Assembly: GCA_030642225.1 (NCBI GenBank)
Contig: DAOWOC010000001.1
Location: 1-14,239 of the forward strand
Direction of reading: 5' to 3'
From: Deltaproteobacteria bacterium
Lineage (GTDB): Bacteria > Desulfobacterota > DAOWOC01
Length of the DNA: 14,239 nucleotides
Below the pieces are notes generated by a model, which saw only the letters and a list, made by a program, of their open reading frames with translations, searched no databases and had not been told where the DNA came from. Numbering within the stretch: the stretch's first letter is position 1; every line of letters begins with the position of its first letter. The position numbers and the translations under genes are program-made. Below are positions 1-7,718 of the stretch, in pieces.

Positions 1-4
1 ATTC

Positions 5-1108
5 TCATCCACTCTTAAAACCTTGCAGAATTTTTGCAAACTCCATTAAAAATTTTTCATTTTCAATAACAGAACCAATGGTCAATCTTATGTAATCAGG
101 AAAATCATAAGAATCCATAGGCCTTACAATAACACCGGAAAAAAGGAGTTTTTCGTAAATAATATTCCCTTTAACAGGGGTTTTAATCAGAAAAAAATTT
201 GCCTGAGTTGGCACATACTCAACCCCCATCCTCTCAAGTTCCTGATAAAGCATCTTTTTTTGATTCCATATAAGATTTATTGTTTTATCAACAAATTCTT
301 TATCTTTTAACACAGCAAGGGCAGCGGACTGGGCCATCATGTTGGTATTAAAAGGCAGCCGCACCCTGTTAATATAATCAATAATCTCTTTTGAAGAAAC
401 ACCGTACCCTATTCTAATACCCGCAAGGCCGTAAGCCTTTGAAAATGTGCGGAGCACAATAATATTTTTGTTATAATCAAGAAATTCTAAACCGCTGATT
501 GTTGAACCTGGCTCAATAAATTCCATGTATGCCTCATCCAGAACCAAAATAACATCATCAGGCAACGCACGGATAAACCTATCAAGTTCACCTGGAAAGA
601 CCACGCTCCCTGTAGGATTATTAGGATTATTCAAAAAAATAACCTTTGTCCGGGGACCGACAGCGCTCAGCAGGCCGTCAAGATCAACCATAAAATTCTT
701 TAAAGGGACATAGCTGACAGAATGCCCCGAAGCCCTGGCAGAAAGCCAGTAAATCATAAACGAAGGGTCAGCGGTCAACACCTCATCACCAGGTAAAAGA
801 AATGTGCGTACTATTAAATCTATCAGTTCATCAGAACCGTTCCCAAAAATAATCTCGTCAGGCTCCACGCACAGGCTGGCTGACAACTCCTTTTTAAGAG
901 CAAAAGCATTACCATCGGGATAACGATTCAGATTTATGGCCTGATTGCAAATTGCCTCCACTGCCTTTGGTGAAACCCCGAGAGGATTTTCATTGGATGC
1001 CAATTTAACAGAATCGGATATGCCAAGCTCCCGTTCAAGCTCATCTATTGGCTTACCAGGAACATATGGGCTGAGTGATGCGATATGATCCGGCACACGT
1101 ATTTTCAT
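5..1108 (-). CDS. hisC: Histidinol-phosphate aminotransferase
   Basis: This is a class I/II PLP-dependent aminotransferase that converts imidazole-acetol phosphate and glutamate to histidinol phosphate in cytoplasmic histidine synthesis. The 367-residue product has the usual HisC length. Visible motifs are SNENPLG near the N-terminus, NNPNNPTG (PLP-contacting Asn about 164), VLDEAY (Asp about 191, pyridine nitrogen) and TFSKAYGLAGIRIGYG with the Schiff-base Lys at about 224. An Arg in YIRLTIG near the C-terminus probably binds the substrate carboxylate. A second ATG lies two codons upstream (1114), but the AGG at 1116-1118 is 7 bases from the 1108 ATG and only 1 base from the upstream one, so 1108 is preferred. 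The gene stands alone here, with no other his gene in view; its downstream neighbour lies off the left edge. Some HisC-like enzymes also transaminate aromatic amino acids, which cannot be excluded. Confidence 0.93.
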   Translation of the reverse strand: MKIRVPDHIASLSPYVPGKPIDELERELGISDSVKLASNENPLGVSPKAVEAICNQAINLNRYPDGNAFALKKELSASLCVEPDEIIFGNGSDELIDLIVRTFLLPGDEVLTADPSFMIYWLSARASGHSVSYVPLKNFMVDLDGLLSAVGPRTKVIFLNNPNNPTGSVVFPGELDRFIRALPDDVILVLDEAYMEFIEPGSTISGLEFLDYNKNIIVLRTFSKAYGLAGIRIGYGVSSKEIIDYINRVRLPFNTNMMAQSAALAVLKDKEFVDKTINLIWNQKKMLYQELERMGVEYVPTQANFFLIKTPVKGNIIYEKLLFSGVIVRPMDSYDFPDYIRLTIGSVIENEKFLMEFAKILQGFKSG

Positions 1109-1115
1109 AAACATA

Positions 1116-1118
1116 CCT
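1116..1118 (-). promoter_or_regulatory. hisC ribosome binding site deciding the start
   Basis: On the minus strand the sequence reads AGGTATGTTTATG. The AGG sits 7 bases before the second ATG (1106-1108) and only 1 base before the first (1112-1114). This favours the second ATG as the hisC start. The core is short, so the call is moderate. Confidence 0.45.
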
Positions 1119-1153
1119 AAAAATTCTTTTTATTTAAAAAAACAGGATAAAAA

Positions 1154-1173
1154 CTCACAGCATCTCACAGCAT
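1154..1173. repeat. 10-bp perfect tandem repeat at the hisC promoter
   Basis: The plus strand reads CTCACAGCAT twice, back to back (1154-1163 and 1164-1173). On the hisC strand this is two copies of ATGCTGTGAG. The second plus-strand copy enters the predicted -10 box of the hisC promoter, and the rest covers the likely transcription start. Tandem half-sites on one helix face (10-bp period) could form an operator, but no regulator is identified. Confidence 0.6.
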
Positions 1174-1200
1174 ATTAAACAGCAACACAATATTTGTCAA
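1172..1200 (-). promoter_or_regulatory. Probable sigma-70 promoter of hisC
   Basis: Reading the minus strand, there is a perfect -35 box TTGACA (1195-1200), a 17-base spacer and a -10-like TAATAT (1172-1177). The distance from the expected start of transcription to the hisC ATG is roughly 55-60 bases. This suggests hisC is transcribed independently of the Bat genes upstream of it, although read-through is possible because no convincing terminator is visible after batE. Confidence 0.55.
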
Positions 1201-1358
1201 TAACTCTACAATTTATCATCAATATCGAGTTGAACCAAACTGCTTTGCAAAGATACAGTAACCCAAATTTTTACAATTTCAGTTTTACAGATCATATCCA
1301 GTCTGTCATATAATCCCTATAGATAATCACCTGATAAACAAAAGTGTAAACAGCTCAA

Positions 1359-2162
1359 TTAAACACCATTTTTATCCACACTATTATTTTCAGGCAATAC
1401 AATACTTTCAACATCCTTTGTGCGTGCCCAACCCCTTTTTTCCTCATTCATACGAATAAGCAGCCAATCCCCTTCTTTGCGTTCATATTTTACCATTGTG
1501 CCTTCAGCCAGGCTGAAAAGGGTTGTATCATTTTCAGAAGGACCGGCATAGACAAGGATTTCGCTGTTAATGACCACCGCCCTTTTATCATGTGACATCC
1601 AGTACCAGTCACTTAATACACATGTGCCTGAAATAAGCCATAAAAAACAAAGGCTCAATAATAAATAAAAACTCCATTCCACGCGTATCCATAGCCTTAA
1701 TATAAGTACGGCCCAGAACAGGAGATTAATGATCATAAACGACCATATAATCTCGGCCCTGGTGAAATTCCGAAGCCATTGAAAAAAGAAAACCCGGGGA
1801 TTTATATCCTTGCCAGCCTGAATTTTATCCCTGACATATTGCAAATTAAATTCAAGGTCAGCATTCCTGCGCATAATACGCTTTGCACGTTCATAATTAA
1901 GAATAGCCTTTCCCGGGCTATTGAGACGAACATAACAATTGCCAAGGTTATAAAAGACATCCCCGCCTGTTTGTACGGATTGAATAAGTTTTTCATAGTA
2001 TTGTTTTGCGCTTTTAAAATCCCCTTTTTTATAGGCCAGATTGGCATGGGACAAGAGTTCATAACCATTCTTTGGGCTATTTTCATTTGCAATAGCAGGA
2101 TATAGATAAAAAACAGGTATTAAAAAAAGAATTAAACAAAATATGGCCTTTAAATCTTTCAT
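1359..2162 (-). CDS. batE: BatE-like TPR and SH3-domain membrane protein
   Basis: This is the last gene of the Bat operon. The 267-residue protein has an N-terminal hydrophobic signal or anchor (about 5-23) and two TPR-like helical repeats: about 33-66 (ELLSHANLAYKKGDFKSAKQYYEKL) is followed by about 67-100, where VFYNLGNCYVRLNSPGKAIL is the core. Two membrane segments follow (about 138-157 and 163-181), then a C-terminal bacterial SH3-like domain (about 194-255) with VYAGPSE, EGDWLLIR and GWARTKDV. This order (signal, TPR, two helices, SH3) is the typical BatE layout. TPR and SH3 domains are protein-binding modules, so a scaffold role at the envelope is inferred. The start ATG overlaps the batD stop as ATGA, with an AGGA ribosome site 7 bases upstream, indicating translational coupling. 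Confidence 0.85.
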   Translation of the reverse strand: MKDLKAIFCLILFLIPVFYLYPAIANENSPKNGYELLSHANLAYKKGDFKSAKQYYEKLIQSVQTGGDVFYNLGNCYVRLNSPGKAILNYERAKRIMRRNADLEFNLQYVRDKIQAGKDINPRVFFFQWLRNFTRAEIIWSFMIINLLFWAVLILRLWIRVEWSFYLLLSLCFLWLISGTCVLSDWYWMSHDKRAVVINSEILVYAGPSENDTTLFSLAEGTMVKYERKEGDWLLIRMNEEKRGWARTKDVESIVLPENNSVDKNGV

Positions 2163-3964
2163 TTTAATTTCCTGTCGATCTTTTTAATGATTGTGATAAG
2201 ATTTTCTTTAAAACTTAAATTAACCTCTGTGGACTCACCTGTATAAACCATGGTTTCAAGCTCTGTCATAATATCCAGGATATCTTGCGCCGTTTCCTGC
2301 AATATGCCTTGTTGCAAAAGTCTGTTGTAAATCTCCGATACTGTCAGACTGCCGCCCTTAAGATTAAAACGCTCACTAAAGTAAATATTGATAAATTTCA
2401 GGATATCATCTGTCTGTGCATTATCTTTTAATGATTTTATGTTTTTTAAAAAAACCGACATTGTTTTTTTTGCCGTTAATGTCTCTATCTCAATGTTTTT
2501 CCCATAAATATATCTAATACCCAGGATTACAAAAAAAATAAACGCCGGGAACAAAAAAATTATATATAGTGTTATGGTTCCCATCTTATCTATATTGTCA
2601 GGCCTTAACACATCATACCCATCATGGATAGAAAATATATCCTCTCCATAGACCTTTGACTCCGGTCTTATATAAGTGCTGATTGCTATCTTCTGCCCAC
2701 TGCCATTATCAATGCCATTAATATTCCCGTGCATTACATCAAGCATTAAAGGCGATGTTTTTTCCTGTACATAATGACCGGTTTCAGGATTAAAATAAGT
2801 AATGGACATTGCCGGAATCGTATAAACGCCCTCTTTTTGAGGCACAATTGCCCATTTCATTATCTTTTTACCTGAAACGCCGTTAAATGTCCTTTGGATA
2901 TCAATGAACGGCTGGTCTGCATAAGCCTTTATATCTTTAAGCTCCTGAAGTTTCAGGTCAGGGATTAAGCGGACATTTCCATCACCTGAGATTATTGTTG
3001 TAAGTGTCGCTGATTCTCCAAGTTTAATCTCTTCCGGGACAAGAGAGGCTTTTATTGAAAACCTGCCTACAAGACCTGAAAAATCCTGTGTTCTGCCTTC
3101 TTTTGGCAATGATTTTACAATAAGGTCAACTTCATTGGAATAAATTGATAAAGGTCTTGTGCGTGTTATATTAAAAAAGCTGTCATCAAAAAAACTACCG
3201 CGATTAGAACGACTTTGTTTTTCAAGAACATTCATCTTAAAAAAAGCCTGTGTTATTTTATATACGCCGGGCTTATCCGCTACAAGAGCATATCTCAGCT
3301 CAATAACAGAATAATCACCCTCTTTTATTGTTGATATATATTCCTTGTGGTCACCAAGTTTTTTAAATGAAAGGCCGTCGATCTCAGGCACATCAACGGA
3401 CACATTGCTTACAGACTTTAACCTGTAAAACTTAAGGGTATACAAAAAAATCTGGCCAACATACCCATGACTCTTTGAACACTCTGCTGTGACAAATAAC
3501 GGATTATTCCTGTCAGGGGATTCTAAAGGAGATGTGTCATCCACCTTTAATTCTATGGTGTTGCTTTTATATATTTTATTGTTATGGGATACCTCGGCAG
3601 GGCCGATGATAAATATCCCTTTTTTACGGGGAGTTATATAAAAAATATATTTTTTTTCAGAGCTTATACGGCCATTGACCATTTCAAACCGGCTGGATGA
3701 GCCTCCGTTACTAACCTGGAAATGATCAAGCCCCATGATAAATGGAGGTTTTCCTTTTTTGCCCTGAACCCTTACAACCAGTGTTACAGTATCTGAGAGT
3801 GTTGCATCTGTACGATCTGTCTCTAAACTTACTGAAATTTCTGCAAGGGCTGGGGTTATACTGATCAAAAGGAAAAAGATAATAATGACCATCATGCCTT
3901 TGACCATTAAAAAATATTTTTGCCTGCAAAGATCGCAGTATATATAATTCCTGAGTGCTACCAT
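2159..3964 (-). CDS. batD: BatD family protein (oxygen tolerance)
   Basis: This is a large membrane-anchored envelope protein of the BatD family, 601 residues. A hydrophobic secretion segment (about 24-41, ending PALAEIS) is followed by a long beta-rich region with tandem Ig-like domains (about 43-410), a single membrane helix (about 462-483) and a cytoplasmic helical tail (about 495-601). Family motifs include the N-terminal VSLETDRTDATLSDTVTL and the repeat-like EEIKLGESATLTTIISGDGN around 311-330. The chosen start has a good ribosome site and overlaps batC by 7 bases. It gives 19 residues before a second candidate Met (MVKGMM), including a CDLC pair, so a shorter secreted form starting at 3907 remains possible. 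BatD proteins are thought to work with BatA/BatB at the membrane; the molecular activity is not established. Confidence 0.88.
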   Translation of the reverse strand: MVALRNYIYCDLCRQKYFLMVKGMMVIIIFFLLISITPALAEISVSLETDRTDATLSDTVTLVVRVQGKKGKPPFIMGLDHFQVSNGGSSSRFEMVNGRISSEKKYIFYITPRKKGIFIIGPAEVSHNNKIYKSNTIELKVDDTSPLESPDRNNPLFVTAECSKSHGYVGQIFLYTLKFYRLKSVSNVSVDVPEIDGLSFKKLGDHKEYISTIKEGDYSVIELRYALVADKPGVYKITQAFFKMNVLEKQSRSNRGSFFDDSFFNITRTRPLSIYSNEVDLIVKSLPKEGRTQDFSGLVGRFSIKASLVPEEIKLGESATLTTIISGDGNVRLIPDLKLQELKDIKAYADQPFIDIQRTFNGVSGKKIMKWAIVPQKEGVYTIPAMSITYFNPETGHYVQEKTSPLMLDVMHGNINGIDNGSGQKIAISTYIRPESKVYGEDIFSIHDGYDVLRPDNIDKMGTITLYIIFLFPAFIFFVILGIRYIYGKNIEIETLTAKKTMSVFLKNIKSLKDNAQTDDILKFINIYFSERFNLKGGSLTVSEIYNRLLQQGILQETAQDILDIMTELETMVYTGESTEVNLSFKENLITIIKKIDRKLK

Positions 3965-4827
3965 TTTTTCCCTGATTTACTAACCTGCTTCTTTTGTTTT
4001 TTCATTGCCTTCATTAATACGGAAAAGTCATCATTAACATTTTCCAATAAGGCCTCAGCCTTGTTTCTATCCATCTGTGATTCACTGACAGGGGATTTCT
4101 CCCCTAATTTTGGACGATTGTTATCCTCATTTTCAGCGCCTGTAAGATTACCGGAAAGATCTTTGTCCTGCTTGGTCTCTTGTTTCATACCCTGCTCACC
4201 CGTATTATCTTTTTGCCTGTTCTTTTGTTTTTTATCATTTTGTTGAGAATTTTCAGTATCTTTTTTATTATCTTGAGCATGTTTTTGTCCTGTTTTATCT
4301 TCTTTATCCCCAGATTTTGAAGAATCCTGAGATTTATCAGACTGCCCGTCCTTGTCTTTTTTTTGCTCCTTTTTCTTTTGCTCTGATAATTTCCTTTTTA
4401 AAAGCGCAAGTTCAAAATTAAACCTGGCATCCTCATCAAGGGGATTTAATTTAAGTGCATCTTTAAAATCATCAATCGCTGACTCCATGTCCCCTTTTTT
4501 AAAAACCGCAATACCCCTGTTATAAAAGGCACGAAAACGTATATCAGGGTCATCAGCGCGGGTTAATACACTTGTAAACGCAGCTTCGCCAGCCTTGATA
4601 TCCTGAATCTTAACAGCAGCGCACCCGCGGTTATAGCGATTATATATCTTTTTGGGATTATCCATATCCGCCTTTGTGAAGGCATCATAGGCATCTTTAT
4701 ATTTGCCTTGTTTATACAGCTCTTCACCGGATGTTGCCGCGAATATAGATGTTGCCACAAATATAGATAAACCTGAACATAGTAAAAAGAACAGGCTAAT
4801 AAAGGTCTTTTTAAAAGAATCTCTCAT
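3958..4827 (-). CDS. batC: BatC-like TPR protein with Lys/Asp/Gln-rich tail
   Basis: The 289-residue protein starts with a signal or anchor segment (about 8-31, ending SIFAAT). TPR-type repeats follow: about 33-66 (GEELYKQGKYKDAYDAFTKA) and about 99-132 (FYNRGIAVFKKGDMESAIDD), with a degenerate one between. Residues about 145-235 are very low complexity, dominated by K, D, Q, E, S and N, and probably unstructured. A short helical end follows with MDRNKAEALLENVNDDF (about 252-268), a segment of the kind seen near the C-terminus of related TPR proteins. It lies between batB and batD, overlapping batB by 17 bases and batD by 7, as expected for BatC. It probably acts as a periplasmic scaffold; this is inference from TPR function. 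An AAGG ribosome site sits about 9 bases before the ATG. Confidence 0.83.
   Translation of the reverse strand: MRDSFKKTFISLFFLLCSGLSIFVATSIFAATSGEELYKQGKYKDAYDAFTKADMDNPKKIYNRYNRGCAAVKIQDIKAGEAAFTSVLTRADDPDIRFRAFYNRGIAVFKKGDMESAIDDFKDALKLNPLDEDARFNFELALLKRKLSEQKKKEQKKDKDGQSDKSQDSSKSGDKEDKTGQKHAQDNKKDTENSQQNDKKQKNRQKDNTGEQGMKQETKQDKDLSGNLTGAENEDNNRPKLGEKSPVSESQMDRNKAEALLENVNDDFSVLMKAMKKQKKQVSKSGKKW
3969..3974 (-). promoter_or_regulatory. batD ribosome binding site inside the batC end
   Basis: On the minus strand CAGGGA lies 4 bases before the ATG at 3962-3964, within the last codons of batC. The alternative Met at 3905-3907 has its nearest purine-rich stretch about 14 bases away. This supports the longer BatD N-terminus. 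Confidence 0.5.
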
Positions 4828-5803
4828 CTAACAACCCTTCCCAAAAAAGCAGAATCAACGTGCCAATCAAAAAAATATAAAATTTTTCCTCGTAAACCTT
4901 TATCTTGCCGCTTTTCAGTGTACTCTTCGTGGTTTTTCGACGAATGCCTGCAAAATAAAGACGGTCAAGGTCCAGGTCACCCTCCATGGAACGCACATAA
5001 ACGCCGTCTGATATCTGCGCTATCTGCCTTAAACCATCTTCATCAAGTTTAGAAAGAATAATTTTGCCACTCTTGTCCTGTTCAAATCCTGACTCACCCA
5101 TCCTCGGCACAGGGCCACCGGAAGGATCGCCCATACCAAAGACAAATATGCGAATCCCCATTCCGGCAGCCTTTTTTGCAGCCGCTACCCCGCCTTTTTC
5201 ATTGTCTTCACCATCAGTTATAAGGATAATAACCTTATCGGTATTACTCTCTTTATCAAATCCGGCAATGGCTGTATTAATGGCCTCACTTAAGTTGGTA
5301 CCCATCACAGGTATGATATCGGGTGAAAATTGGTCTAAAAACATGTAAAGCGCATTATAATCCATGGTCAAAGGACACTGTAAATAAGCGCTCCCTGCAA
5401 AGGCCAAAAGCCCGAGGCGATCGCCTGCAAGCACGTTTACAAGATCCATGACCTCTCTTTTAGCGCGTTCAAGGCGATTGGGTTTTATATCCTCCACCAG
5501 CATACTCGTTGAAACATCCATACAAACAATAATATCAACGCCTTTTCTCGTAACCTCCTGAAAATGCTCCCCCCATCTAGGGCCGCTTAATCCCAGAATC
5601 ATCAGACATGCCGCAAGGATCATAAAAATTGTTTTAATAACTCTCCTTGACCTTGATTCCTGCATACAGAGTCTTTTTAAAAGATGATCGTCAGCAAAAC
5701 TGTTTAGGGCCATATCCCGTTTTCTGCCCGCAATAATCAGGACAAAAACCAGTACAGGTAAAAGCCATAAAATATTTAAAAGCCACAATCGCGCAAAGGT
5801 CAC
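4811..5803 (-). CDS. batB: BatB-like von Willebrand A membrane protein
   Basis: This 330-residue protein has two N-terminal membrane segments (about 6-25 and 56-74), a VWA domain (about 88-290) and a C-terminal membrane helix (about 308-325). The metal-ion-dependent adhesion site is intact: DVSTS (Asp96, Ser98, Ser100), Thr169 in MGTNL and Asp197 in TDGEDN. It should therefore bind a divalent metal and partner proteins. It is the second of two adjacent VWA genes, which matches the usual batA-batB order. Translation starts at GTG (5801-5803), overlapping the batA stop as GTGA. An excellent AAGGAG site (plus coordinates 5810-5815) is 6 bases upstream, so the rare start is well supported. It probably forms a membrane complex with BatA. 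Confidence 0.9.
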   Translation of the reverse strand: MTFARLWLLNILWLLPVLVFVLIIAGRKRDMALNSFADDHLLKRLCMQESRSRRVIKTIFMILAACLMILGLSGPRWGEHFQEVTRKGVDIIVCMDVSTSMLVEDIKPNRLERAKREVMDLVNVLAGDRLGLLAFAGSAYLQCPLTMDYNALYMFLDQFSPDIIPVMGTNLSEAINTAIAGFDKESNTDKVIILITDGEDNEKGGVAAAKKAAGMGIRIFVFGMGDPSGGPVPRMGESGFEQDKSGKIILSKLDEDGLRQIAQISDGVYVRSMEGDLDLDRLYFAGIRRKTTKSTLKSGKIKVYEEKFYIFLIGTLILLFWEGLLDERFF

Positions 5804-6792
5804 GGGATACTCCTTATAATAAAACCACTTAAAAATATCTCTATAAAAAACAAAAAAAGAGCTGGCACAAGAAAATAAAGATAGAGTTCTGTAAAATGAA
5901 AAAATTCTTTTACATTTATCTCTGTTTTTTCAGCCTTATTGATCAAATCATAGATTTCTTCAAGTTGTTTGCTGTCTGATGCCCTGAAATATTTCCCTTT
6001 GCCAATATCAGCCACCTGTGTCAATAATTTTTCATCAAGGTCAACCCTTTGGTAAACGGTCCGCTCCCCGAAAAAACCCCTTACCTTAAATGGCACAGGA
6101 CCATGACTGCCAACGCCAATAGTATAAATCTTAACATCAAGGGCATTTAACGCTCTGGCAGCCTCAACAGGCCCGATATCACCGGCATTATTCCTGCCGT
6201 CTGTCATCAGTATAATAATCTTTGTTTTAGCAGGGATATCCTTGATCCTTTTCCCTGCAACAGCAAGCGCCGAGCCAATGGCAGTACTGTCACCCGCCAT
6301 GCCGATACGCATATTATTTATCAAACCAAGCAAAAGTCCCTTATCCATTGTCAAAGGCGCCTGGGTATAAGCATATTCCCCAAACACGATTAGACCAATC
6401 CGGTCATGTTCTCTTTTTTTAATAAAATCACTAACTACTTTTTTGACTGCGATCAAACGATTCACAGGCTGATCCTTTAATTTAAAATCAAGGGCCTGCA
6501 TTGATCCTGATGTATCAAGACAGAGAATAATATCAACACCTGATGATTTAACCTCTTTTGAGACACTGTAAAGTTGGGGGCGGCTGATAGCAAGCACTAG
6601 CAGGATCATGCACAAAAATCTTAGAATCAATGGAAAGTTACCGATTAAAATGCCTCTGTTTGATATCTGCCCCTTGAGCAATTCCGTGCCGGAAAAGGTT
6701 ATGGCCGGTTTTTTGCGTTTTAATCTTATAAAAAACCAGAAACATACCAATACGATAACAAATAACATATATGGCCAGGCAAAACGAAACAT
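5800..6792 (-). CDS. batA: BatA-like von Willebrand A membrane protein
   Basis: This is the first of the two VWA genes and also encodes 330 residues. It has membrane segments at about 7-23 and 52-70, a VWA domain from about 85 to 290, and a C-terminal membrane helix at about 305-325. The MIDAS residues are all present: DTSGS (Asp93, Ser95, Ser97), Thr170 in GDSTAIG and Asp198 in TDGRNN. FSGTELLK at about 33-40 and the helix ending AISRPQL are familiar in BatA proteins. The two VWA proteins share the same architecture but differ clearly in sequence, so they are old paralogues, not a recent duplication. The gene starts 5 bases after the upstream stop; a GGGGAGG ribosome site overlaps the end of that gene, about 11 bases from the ATG. 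Confidence 0.9.
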   Translation of the reverse strand: MFRFAWPYMLFVIVLVCFWFFIRLKRKKPAITFSGTELLKGQISNRGILIGNFPLILRFLCMILLVLAISRPQLYSVSKEVKSSGVDIILCLDTSGSMQALDFKLKDQPVNRLIAVKKVVSDFIKKREHDRIGLIVFGEYAYTQAPLTMDKGLLLGLINNMRIGMAGDSTAIGSALAVAGKRIKDIPAKTKIIILMTDGRNNAGDIGPVEAARALNALDVKIYTIGVGSHGPVPFKVRGFFGERTVYQRVDLDEKLLTQVADIGKGKYFRASDSKQLEEIYDLINKAEKTEINVKEFFHFTELYLYFLVPALFLFFIEIFLSGFIIRSIP

Positions 6793-6797
6793 GATCT

Positions 6798-7718
6798 TTA
6801 TCGCCTCCCCTCTATATCCAGCGTATTTGCCACTATGTCTTTTGTCCGCGTATTTTCAATATATGCACGCGCCATGGAACAATGCTCTGTTTTTTGTGAT
6901 TGTGTTGGCCGTTCGTCGGCAAATTTTATCAGATCACTTGTCTTTAAAAGATGTAAAATTTCCCTGTCCTCATTATGCATAATATGTGAGGATATCTCAT
7001 CGGTAGTCAGCTCAGCAGCTGGAAATGATCGGAGTTTTTCCATGTATTTTCTTATAATCTCTGACAGGGAAAAATAAAAAGTCTTAACATCTCCCTTTTC
7101 AAACAGGTTGGAACGGTTTAAATCCTCAAGCGCCTTTAGTGCCACTATATCAGGGGGGGCTTCATGTAAAATATTATCCTTGATATGCCTTTGCCTTTTA
7201 AACATATACCATGCAACAAGACCTGCAATGACTACAATCAAAGGCAGGATAAAAAAAATAACCTTTTTCCATAATCCATTAGATTCCATAATCCCCTTGA
7301 TTGGTCTTAACTCATTGGTATCGTCCTTATTATCAATAGATGAAATCACCTCAAGTGTAGTCAAATTGCTTTTGAATTGCTGTCTTGAATTATCTTTATC
7401 CAAAAAATCCAGGGTCAGGGCCGGCACCTCAAATTTATCGAGAGAATCTACTAACAGGCTTATGGTAAACATGCCTGGCTCATGTTCAATTGATAATACT
7501 GTTAAAGAGTCAAGACCATTGATAACAGAATTTTCACACAGTTTTCCGCCCTCGGGGAGTAAATATTTAAGCCTCAGATGAACAACATTGCCGGGCACTC
7601 CCTGTTTTTCGATAAAAGATGCCTCCATGGTGAGTGGATATGTCTCAGAAAACCCGACAGACAGGAAGAAAAAAAGGATCGGGAAAGACAAAAGAACAAA
7701 GGCAGATACCCTTTTCAA
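6798..7718 (-). CDS. Short BatD-like / DUF4381-like membrane protein of the Bat operon
   Basis: This 306-residue single-pass protein has a signal peptide (about 4-24), a periplasmic beta-rich domain (about 28-125), a membrane helix (about 152-172) and a cytoplasmic helical domain (about 188-300). The cytoplasmic part has PPDIVALKALEDL, then GDVKTFYFSLSEIIRKYMEK and a PAAELTTDEI segment. That pattern is typical of the BatD/DUF4381-like proteins encoded between DUF58 and VWA genes in MoxR operons. It resembles a cut-down BatD, so the operon may hold a long and a short form. No in-frame ATG precedes the signal peptide. The likely start is TTG at 7716-7718, overlapping the DUF58 stop as TTGA, with AAGGGG 8 bases upstream. 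Its probable role is linking cytoplasmic MoxR/DUF58 to the membrane VWA proteins (inference). Confidence 0.72.
   Translation of the reverse strand: MKRVSAFVLLSFPILFFFLSVGFSETYPLTMEASFIEKQGVPGNVVHLRLKYLLPEGGKLCENSVINGLDSLTVLSIEHEPGMFTISLLVDSLDKFEVPALTLDFLDKDNSRQQFKSNLTTLEVISSIDNKDDTNELRPIKGIMESNGLWKKVIFFILPLIVVIAGLVAWYMFKRQRHIKDNILHEAPPDIVALKALEDLNRSNLFEKGDVKTFYFSLSEIIRKYMEKLRSFPAAELTTDEISSHIMHNEDREILHLLKTSDLIKFADERPTQSQKTEHCSMARAYIENTRTKDIVANTLDIEGRR

Noticed and set aside
1243..1252. 10-bp palindrome CTTTGCAAAG upstream of the hisC promoter
   Set aside because: It is short and isolated, about 43 bases upstream of the -35 box, and palindromes of this size are expected by chance in a window this long.
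1115..1358. T-box, attenuator or riboswitch before hisC
   Set aside because: No His codon run, no T-box-like sequence and no terminator or antiterminator pair could be seen in the leader; only a promoter and a short tandem repeat.
3920..4246. 108-codon Phe/Ser/Cys-rich open frame on the plus strand
   Set aside because: Its composition is the mirror of the Lys/Asp-rich tail of batC on the other strand, which explains both the open frame and the odd residues.
6608..6982. 124-codon open frame on the plus strand across the batA start
   Set aside because: It is antisense to batA and the gene upstream of it, both well supported. It has no domain and no start signal.
7108..7581. 157-codon open frame on the plus strand
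   Set aside because: It lies wholly antisense to the short BatD-like gene, which has a clear signal peptide, membrane helix and operon position. The product shows no recognisable family and there is no ribosome site.
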